From Sipunculus nudus (lineage: Eukaryota; Annelida; Sipuncula; Golfingiida; Sipunculidae), in assembly GCA_026874595.1 (NCBI GenBank), contig CM049314.1:31633729-31697728 (forward strand): a stretch of DNA of 64,000 nucleotides. The letters run 5' to 3'. The notes beneath the pieces are model-generated. The model did no database searches, was not told where the DNA came from, and saw nothing but the letters and a program-made list of their open reading frames with translations. This document shows positions 56,508 to 64,000 of the stretch, piece after piece (positions within the stretch are counted from its first letter, which is position 1; every line of letters begins with the position of its first letter). The translations under genes and the position numbers were made by a program.

Positions 56508-58937
56508 TGACCCATGGGTCATGACGCTCAGCTGCCTAGCATGACCTGTGACATCAAGGGCTGAAATTCACAACTTCCAGTCAAATTTTGAAGAACAAAT
56601 TTGCCTATTTGTTGAAATTTTCTACGACAACAAAAATATATATCACCTATGTCTGGTTAAAACACAGTGAATTGATGATCTGAGGAAAATGTATGATTGT
56701 TAAGGTATCCAGAACTATTCCCATAGCTTACTTGATTCCTGTCAGTCTCAAAAGGAACACCACAAAGGGCAAATATAAGATCAAAATAAATAGCAAAAAA
56801 ATCAAGGAAATCCATGCAAGAATTATTGAGAAACAGGTGCTTCTGTATGAATTTTTATTCAATTCAAGCCAACTGTTCTGCACTTTCATATATGATGAAA
56901 ATATTTATTAAAAAATATTTGACCCAATCCTTTGCAAGATTACATTAATATACGTCCGACTGCCTTCACTTTAACAGTTCTTGAGATAATATGATCAAAA
57001 TGAATTTAAAGATGGTTGCCTGGTGGCCATTTTGGACTTCTGACAGGTCTGATATCAGACAACAACCATTCTCTAAATCGGACCAAAAATTGAAGGTGAA
57101 TTACTGAAACTGCACTGAAAAAGGATTTCTAAGGTGGCTAACTGGCAGACATAATGGATTTCTGACAAGTCTGACATTTGATATCACACATCCTCCAACA
57201 AGAGACCAAACTTGGGGCAAATTCTCCAAATGATGTTACAGTAATGAATGTCCAAAACAATTCAAAAGGCATGTTCAGGCGCTCATATCAGATTTTTAGA
57301 TATGCAAATGTAAAAGTGTAGGTCCAATATTTTTTATTATCACTCTGCTTTTCAATGGGGTCAACAGGGTAGGTAAACTGCAAAACCTGAAAGAATAGAA
57401 ATGCAGAAAGCATGACTAGAGTCTTGTAATAAAATAAAGCCATCCTAAACCAAGTACACATCCACATATTATGAGAACAAACACTTGCTTTTATATGTGG
57501 TGATTTATATAAAAATATTCAGATATCTAGGAAACGAAGTTTATTGCTATGATTCCATAAAATAAACTGCAAAATGTTCCCATCATCTTATAAATCAGTA
57601 GCTAAACCTTAATACTATACTCTCATAGTGTTAATTCCTGGCTGAAGTATTCCAACAACAGTGTTTTGTTATGCAGTAACGAGGTACTTATCACTCAGCC
57701 TTATCACTTAATAGCCTGATACAAAAGGGAGTCATATGTCACCAGTGTCACTCACAATTACAGCCACACGGTGATATGTACCAGCTGGAGTGCAAGCTTA
57801 TATATACAAGAAAAATAGAGATGGTCTGCAAAATAAGTTGACCTGACCTATGACCTAGGCCTTTTGCCCACATATCAACTGGATTCTTTCTAAATGATGG
57901 GTAACTACTAACCAATTACATCTGGCCGGGTGTAATTACTTGGCAACCAATGAGTTAATAACTTAGACCTGCAACCTTTAACCTCCTGACCAGCTGACCT
58001 CAAAATCAATTAGTTTTTTCTTCATGCAAAAAGACCCATAACTATGAAGTTTGAATCACATTCAGTGATGCATAGATGTGGCATATGTGAAAGACTGAAG
58101 GTTTGGGTTGAACAGTTTCACTTGAAATATCTTCACAAGCATTTAGAACAATATTGTGACCTTGACCTTTGAGCTTTTGAACTCAACATCAATAGGCCCT
58201 TTCCCCTATAGGTAGGTAAGCCATATATGACAGATGGAAAGTATAGATTAAAAAGTTTGCCTGAAAATGACTCGACGCAAGAAGGGGATGCTGTGAACTT
58301 GACCTTTGACCTCAAAATCAACAGGTCTTTTCCTCTGTTGGCAGAGCAGCGATATCAGTGCTGAAAAGTTTTAAATGCAAGGTCTAGCTTGAAATGTGTA
58401 CACAACCTTTTCAAAGAAGTGGATCCTGTGACCCTGACCTATGACCTTGTGACCTCAACATCTATAGGATTCTTCTCCCACTTAGTAGGTGAGCTATATG
58501 TGAAAGATCAAAGAATTGGGGTGAAAGGTTTGGCTTAAAATGCATCCACAGGCTTTTCAAAGAAGTTGGTACTGTGACCTTGACCTTTGACCTTGTGACC
58601 TCAAAATAATTATGGTTCTTCCCATGTTGGTAGGTGAGCTGTATGTGAAAGATGGAAGGTTTGGGATGAAAATTTTGGCTAAAGGAATTATTTCTGGGGG
58701 GTGCAAACACACCTCATAACTTCGAGAATATAGGTCGCAGTGACCTAATTTCAGGTTTGCAAGGAGATATTTTTAGAACCTCTAAGACTGCATAGGGTTC
58801 ATGGCCCTAGCCCCTACGGTTACGATTTGTGCCCTGCTAACGGACGGACGGCCGGCCGGACGGCCGGACGGAGAGACGGAAGGACGACGGACAAAGACCC
58901 ATCGCTATAGCCCAGCATGACTTAAAGTCAGCTGAGT
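56508..58937. mobile_element. Composite dispersed repeat, long version
   Basis: Opens with the same TGACCCATGGGTCA palindrome and CGCTCAGCTG as 7281. It closes with GGAC-rich DNA, CGCTATAGCCCAGCATGACTT and AAGTCAGCTGAGTTA as at 8121. The interior has diverged CTGACAGGTCTGATATCA-type duplicates (57.0-57.2 kb), then the TGACCT-rich array. It is about three times longer than the 7.3-kb copy, chiefly through the array. Confidence 0.6.
57830..58700. repeat. ~140-bp tandem repeat with TGACCTTTGACCT heads, array 1
   Basis: Clear unit starts at 58156, 58293, 58428 and 58573 (spacing 137, 135, 145), with degraded units before. Each unit runs GTGACCTTGACCTTTGACCT, CTCAAAATCAA.AGG, a TTGGTAGGTGAGCTATATGT-like block, AAAGATGGAAGGTTTGGG and AATGCATCCACA. 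AGGTCAAAGGTCA on the minus strand is a perfect DR1 nuclear-receptor motif. Whether it binds anything is inference. Confidence 0.85.
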
Positions 58938-58950
58938 TAAAAAAAAACCG

Positions 58951-59073
58951 ACACACACACACACAAACACACCCTCAAATATATATGTGTGTGTGTGTGT
59001 GCGGTTTTTTTTTAAATTCGACATTCTTATAATATAAGCTAACCGTATTACAACACACAAACACACACCCTTA

Positions 59074-59104
<31 letters not shown>
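58951..59104. repeat. Clustered (CA)n and (GT)n tracts
   Basis: CA-rich, GT-rich, CA-rich and GT-rich tracts alternate, so the segment can form two successive hairpins. The first pair is also bounded by GGTTTTTTTT / AAAAAAAACC. Confidence 0.88.
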
Positions 59105-59106
<2 letters not shown>

Positions 59107-59109
59107 CCT

Positions 59110-59880
59110 TAGGGGAAAGAGTATGTAACTGGTCATTGAAGAACAAAATCGGTTGCGATCAAGTTTGAATTTATATGTGACCGTAAAACAGCTTTGGGAA
59201 AATAGAGACGTGTATTAATAAAATTAATTGCAAAGAGCATTAATCAAAATTAAATTCTCCAGCGGTTTTCTTGAAATTTGATACGCTAGAGAAATCAAAT
59301 CAGTTATTTAAATATATGTGTGCTTAATGATGGGTAAACCATAAAGAACTGATATTTGATTGCCACAGAAATTCAATATCTTCATGTTGAAACTTAATCG
59401 TGGGGTTTGACGTAATAACAAAAACCAACCTAGCTCAAATTACGTCCACAGCATGTGGTTATTACGTAATGGGTATTTCTTCAGCATCATTACCTTGTGA
59501 TGTGCTTCCACACTACCGAATCAATATGTCGGCTTGCTGGATATTTAACTTGATTCAGAAGAAGCAAACTCTTCTTCCAAATGTTCATGGACCATGCGAT
59601 CACTTAAGTGAAGCTAGTTGCGTCAATCTTTCTTCAAGTGTGGAGGGGTGGGGGGGGGGGGGGGGGTGGGGGCGCTAGACAACAATTATTATGTATGTAT
59701 AAATACATATACATACAATACATATTAATTGTTGTCTATGTAACACATTTAAAATACCAGTATATGTTATTTCTAAACTATAGTTTAAACTCAGAAATGG
59801 AACTGAAGTCTTGAATTATTATTATTTATAAATATTTATTTCCAATATATAAATATATACCGTGATTATCAAGACGGGAG
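59110..59880. other. Unassigned, with a 17-bp G run
   Basis: No gene evidence. The G run lies at 59650-59666. A short inverted repeat (ACAACAATTA / TAATTGTTGT, about 59680-59735) flanks TACATA repeats. Confidence 0.4.
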
Positions 59881-60450
59881 GATAACATTGACAGCCCCCC
59901 CCCCCTAAAAGGTGTTTGTGTGTGTGTGTGTTGAGGGGGTATATTCAAGTCATTCGCCCTGTATGGACGACCCTGAGCGAAGCCCATTCTTTTTGTTCTG
60001 CTGTGACCCTGCTTAGCACAGTTGATCAGAGCGTTAAAGAAGGCAATATAGGCAATTTAAAATAACTTAGAATTCAGAATATTTGTGAACTTAAATTCTG
60101 TTAATTGTTGTTATTGTTTACATTTCGGGGTAAAAATTGTTATGAAGTGTAAGATTAATGGACATAATTTTCAACAATAAAAATATATTAACACCTAAGT
60201 TTTAAAATACTAAAAAAGATTATTATTTTTAAAAATTTCGGAAAGTATTCGACATTTTACAAAATATCAGTTCCCCTCATGGCGTTCAAGGTCATTGGTC
60301 ACGTGCACAAACAACCTACTGAAGACATAATGCTGATTTGAGGATGCCATGTAAAAATATGACACCATTATAAAATGAGCAGTGATATGGCAGATCATCG
60401 GTTAAAAGCTAGGGAAACACTATTTGTTTGAAAATTCTCGATTACTATAT
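59870..60450. repeat. Diverged repeat related to 63.6 kb and to the first block
   Basis: AGGATAACATTGACAGCCCC recalls GGGATGATTACATTGACCAC at 467. The later ATAATTTTCAACA, CATTTTACA..ATATCAG and CAAGGTCATTGGT are shared in order with 63640-63770. The family is unknown. Confidence 0.45.
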
Positions 60451-60526
60451 TCCATATGCCCTTTTCTGGGGACTTACCGAAAGAATAAAGACAGGTCGAC
60501 ACTTGTTAAAGGACCAGGGTAGAGTG

Positions 60527-60915
60527 GTTTTATTACCTCCACCAGGAAGGTATGAGTTCATTCCCTGTCGTGTGTGTGTGTGTGTTTGTCTGTGTGCATG
60601 AGATTATGTGTGTTCACAACATAAGTCATGCAATAATGTACGGCGTCCGAAGAAACTTTCAAGGTACCTTGATACTGGGCTTATGAAAAATCGATTATAT
60701 TTTGGTGTGGGTCCGGCTCATGATCCGGATCCAGAAAGGACCAAGAGTATTTACAAATGTGCAGTCATACATGCACGATTAAAAAGAGAATGTTTTCATA
60801 ATAAGTGAAGGCAAACTCTTATGCACACAATCAACCTAGGAATTTGAGCCAATAAGTGAACATAAAGGACCGCACCTTTAAAGATCTGCATTCCCAAGAA
60901 TGCATAGATCTAGTT
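60527..60915 (+). mobile_element. Dispersed 'TTACCTTCGCCAAGG' repeat, near full-length copy
   Basis: Runs from TTACCTCCACCAGGAAGGTA through a GTGTGT stretch, GTTCACAACATAAGTCA, GGTGTGGGTCCGGCTCATGA, TCCAGAAAGGACC, AATGTGCAGTCATACATGCA and ATGCACACAATCAACCTAGG to CTGCATTCCCAAGAATGCAT. It aligns with 13970-14385 over its whole length. Confidence 0.75.
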
Positions 60916-60919
60916 CATT

Positions 60920-61490
60920 CGGTTATGCTTTTGAAGCAATTTCATGTTTTCAATATAATCTATGCTTCCTTTTTCTAAATTTGTCGTAGAGAGAGACTGC
61001 ATACTCAATGATTCCTTCAAGGCTATAAATATCAGATTGGGCGTCCTTGGCCTTTGCGCGATAAAACAAACATAAACCACAGTTTAATTTAAAATTTGTG
61101 TTTTTAGCTAAGATAGACCTTATATTTTCTTTATAAACATATTCGTTTTAATTCAATGTAACATTTTAATCGAATTCCACGAATAATTAAAATATCACGA
61201 ATAATCATAACCCCACGAATATCTACAGCATCGAATACCTGATATTCTTTTAACCAAATCCTAGTATGACACAACTCCAGTTAACATGTGTTCAGCGCTT
61301 GGCAAACATGATTATTCATAAAACCAGAAAAGCGGAAATCCAAGTAATTAATTTTATTGCCAAGTAATTGCAACAACATTGGTCGTATTTATATTTCACA
61401 CAAAATGCTACATTTGTTCTCTCCTTTTTTCCTTTCCAATGAGCAGGTTTAATGCATCAGTGACAGTAAAAACACAGGTTTGTTAATAAA
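60920..61490. other. No supported feature
   Basis: AT-rich. A short CACGAATAATTAAAATAT-like local duplication lies near 61.18 kb. No gene evidence. Confidence 0.4.
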
Positions 61491-61521
61491 CTAGACATTT
61501 CTTGGCACCGCAGGTGCCAGA

Positions 61522-63225
61522 GTATCCCCAGACATAGTAGCCCCCCCCCCCCCCCCTTTAAGAATAGACCCCCATTTTTAGCAGCATATACTGACACTTG
61601 GCATATTTATTGTTTCTTCCATCTAACAATCCACAATTTTGTTGAAGATGTTGGTCCTGTGACCTTGATCTTTTTAAAGATGTGTCCTGTGACTTTGACC
61701 TTTGACCTCATGACCCCAAAATCAATTTTGGTCTTGCTTTTCCAATGTGACATATGCAAGTCAAGTTTGAAATCTATACATCAATAAAGCAGGAATTATC
61801 ATCCAGAAACTATTTTTTTTTGACGGATGGCTCCTGTGACCTTCACCTTTGACCTTGTGACCTCAAAATTGATAGTGTTCTTCCTCTCTTGGCAGGAGAA
61901 CTATATGTGCAAGATGAAAGATCTGAGATGAAATGTTTGGCTGAAAATGCATCCACATCTTTTTAAAGATGTGTCCTGTGACCTTGACCTTTGACCTCAT
62001 GACCCCAAAATCAATTTTGGTCTTTCTTTTCTAATGGGACATATACAAGTCAAGTTTGAAATCCATACATCAATAAAAGCAGCAATTATCATCCAGAAAC
62101 TATTTTTTGGAAAGATGGCTCCTGTGACCTTCACCTTTGACCTCAAAATTGATAGGGGTCTTCCACTCACGGCAGGTGAACTATATGTGCAAGATGAAAG
62201 GTCTGAGATGAAATGTTTGGCTGAAAATGCATCCACAATCTTTTTAAAGATGTGTCCTGTGACCTTGACCTTTGACCTCATGACCCCAAAATCAATTGGA
62301 GTCTTGCTTTTTCAATGAGACATATATAAGTCAAATTTGAAATCAATACATCAATAAAAGCAGGAATTATCATCCAGAAACTAATTTTTGGACAGATAGC
62401 TCCTGTGGCCTTGACCTTTGACCTTGTGACCCCAAAATTTATATGGATCATCCACTACTGGCAAGTGAGCTATATATTCAAGATGGAAGACCTGGGATGA
62501 AAGTTTGGCTTAAAATGCATCCCGTTATCTTTTAAAATGCCAGTCCGGTGACCCTGACCTTTGACCTCATGACCCTAGAACCTATAGGGTTCTTACTTTA
62601 GTGGTGGGCCATACATGAGACATGTTTGAAATCCATATGGCTATCAACACTGGAGATATCATAAGAGGTGTGTGATTTTCACCATATATGGCAATATTCA
62701 AGGTCAAGGCCACTATCATAGGAAAAGTCATGACCCCAATTTAAATAAACATCATCCCATTACCCTAACCTATGTATATGCATAATATAAAAGAAATCTG
62801 TCCATTAGTTTTTGACTTATAGTGCTCACAGTACTGTAAGGTGGCAATTTTGGGGGTTAAAACGGCACGAAAACAAGTAAAGAATAATAGGTGGCGCCAC
62901 CAGTTTCTGGAACATGACAACCCTATCCATGATCTTCCATGAAATTGATTTTGGGATAAATCCATGCAAGATTTCTTGAGATATTAAAGAATTTGTGTGA
63001 TTTTCCCCAAAATTTGACCTATTCAAGGTCAAGGACACTCTCCTAGTAAAGGTCATGACCTAATTTAAAAAGGCGTCGTCCTCTTACCCATATCTATACA
63101 TATACCAAGTTTGGTAAAGTTCTGTGAAATATTTTTTGGGTAATCGCGCCAACAAGATTTATATGCGGCGGCGGCGGCGGGACCGGTATGAAAACGTAGT
63201 ATCCCCCGACTTTGTCTGGGGATAC
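61522..63225. mobile_element. Non-autonomous element with GTATCCCCAGACA ends
   Basis: The left end is GTATCCCCAGACATAGTA followed by a 16-bp C run. The right end, read on the other strand, is GTATCCCCAGACAAAGTCG. The 1.7-kb interior is mainly the TGACCT-headed array plus a GGTGGCGCCACCAGT segment also found in the 7.3-kb composite repeat. The right end is itself a hairpin (GTATCCCCCGACTTTGTCTG and its continuation). No transposase; no target duplication that I can fix. Confidence 0.6.
61640..62650. repeat. ~140-bp tandem repeat with TGACCTTTGACCT heads, array 2 (A-B dimer)
   Basis: Unit starts at 61689, 61836, 61978, 62124, 62259, 62405 and 62548 (spacing 147, 142, 146, 135, 146, 143). Odd units carry CATGACCCCAAAATCAA, CAATAAAGCAGGAATTATC and ATCCAGAAACTA. 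Even units carry CTCAAAATTGATAG, GCAAGATGAAAG.TCTGAGATG and AATGCATCCACA. The true period is thus a dimer of about 281-289 bp. Short frames on both strands here are by-products. Confidence 0.9.
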
Positions 63226-63427
63226 AATAATTAGCCGAAGTAATCACGTATTCCCTGTCGGACCCTAAGTCAACTGAAAATATTCACCTTGCTCTTTCTT
63301 CTGCTTCCTTACTTCTCGTTTCTGAGTGTTATATGCCAACTGATTTATAGGAAAATGTGGAAAATTTCCCCCCTTAGGAGACATTTGGTGTCGTACATTT
63401 CAAGTTTAGAAAAATTGCGTGACAATG

Positions 63428-63493
<66 letters not shown>
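63428..63493. repeat. (TA)n microsatellite, interrupted
   Basis: Two TA runs separated by AAATAAAT. They produce spurious Ile-Tyr frames. Confidence 0.96.
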
Positions 63494-63500
<7 letters not shown>

Positions 63501-63599
63501 TTTGGCGAATCATCCTCCATATTTTAGTTGAGATATTGTCCGTTTCATCCCCTCGTGTCCACCTGTTTTTTGCTAAGAAAATTTTATCAGATATATTTC

Positions 63600-63860
63600 A
63601 AGGGAAAAAGATTAATGTGAAGGACATAGGATTAAAGAACATAATTTTCAACATGGAATATAAATGCTTACATTACCTCTTATTTAAGAAATAGAATCAA
63701 TTTTAAATATGAGAAATCAGTCTACATTTTACATCATATCAGCACCACTTCACTCAAGGTCATTGGTAATAGCAAAAAATTAGCCTAAGTTGACAGCTGC
63801 TGATTGGATGATATCGTGGTAACACTCTAAAAAATACAGCCAGCTAAAACAAAGATGGCT
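63600..63860. repeat. Diverged repeat related to 60.14-60.40 kb
   Basis: AACATAATTTTCAACA, TACATTTTACATCATATCAG and CAAGGTCATTGGTAA occur in the same order as near 60.16-60.30 kb. No coding content. Confidence 0.5.
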
Positions 63861-64000
63861 ACTTGTGCCGGGAGATATTTGATCTGTCAAGTTATTGTAA
63901 AGAGTCTAAAGAGTTGTAAAACATCAATAGGAGATTTAATGTAAAATTCTAAATTGCCATTTTAGGTTGTCACTTCCATATGTAGCTTTCTAGGAAATTA

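Noticed and set aside
61997-62318. 94-codon frames on both strands with membrane-like or MRSKVKVTG motifs
   Set aside because: They lie wholly inside the tandem TGACCT-headed satellite and recur in unit after unit. Repeat by-products.

Overview
The window looks like a gene-poor, AT-rich, repeat-saturated stretch of an invertebrate nuclear genome. The best guess is a mollusc, probably a bivalve. That rests on repeat types I recognise by eye: tandem TGACCTTTGACCT-rich units, GGAC-rich runs followed by a TCAGCTGAGCT-type end, the dispersed 'TTACCTTCGCCAAGG' repeat, tRNA-derived SINEs and degenerate LINEs. There is no prokaryotic architecture, no rRNA, no intact tRNA gene, and no host protein-coding gene I can name. 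Nearly all open frames are short or come from microsatellites and minisatellites. All identities and alignments below were read by eye; no search was run.

Layout. 0.4-11 kb: old, diverged duplicated blocks with lineage-specific insertions (a 1.28-kb TA-flanked DNA transposon, a 174-bp MITE, a SINE with an 18-bp target duplication). Decayed minus-strand peptide similarity is shared among the blocks. 11-25 kb: mostly unique AT-rich DNA with one hypothetical 161-codon frame, a perfect 2 x 116-bp duplication, a second SINE and microsatellites. 25.8-31.3 kb: a second diverged duplicated block. One copy carries a solo LTR (791 bp) and the other is an apparent empty site. A decayed L1-like LINE lies between them on the minus strand.

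32.37-39.07 kb is the most striking structure. A near-perfect palindrome has arms of about 2.1 and 2.0 kb and a 54-bp centre. Each arm contains a 33-bp minisatellite (about 27 against 22 units) and a GA/CT tract. It abuts a second, 500-bp inverted repeat whose 1.5-kb interior holds pieces of a LINE, the LTR and the dispersed repeat.

42.1-46.6 kb: a MITE, the 3' end of a CR1/Jockey-type LINE, and another copy of the same solo LTR (4-bp target duplication ACTA). That LTR is split by a 1,864-bp DNA transposon flanked by TA. 46.6-56 kb: mostly unique sequence with two MITE copies, a 98-bp spaced repeat, an 80-bp inverted repeat and a 136-bp tandem repeat. 56.5-63.2 kb: two composite repeat elements carrying tandem ~140-bp units. 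Each unit opens with clustered TGACCT half-sites that form perfect DR1-type nuclear-receptor motifs. One array alternates two unit types (A-B-A-B).

The history inferred is tandem duplication, followed by waves of LINE, LTR, DNA-transposon and MITE insertion, with the palindrome as the youngest large event because its arms have barely diverged. Unannotated stretches are listed as such.
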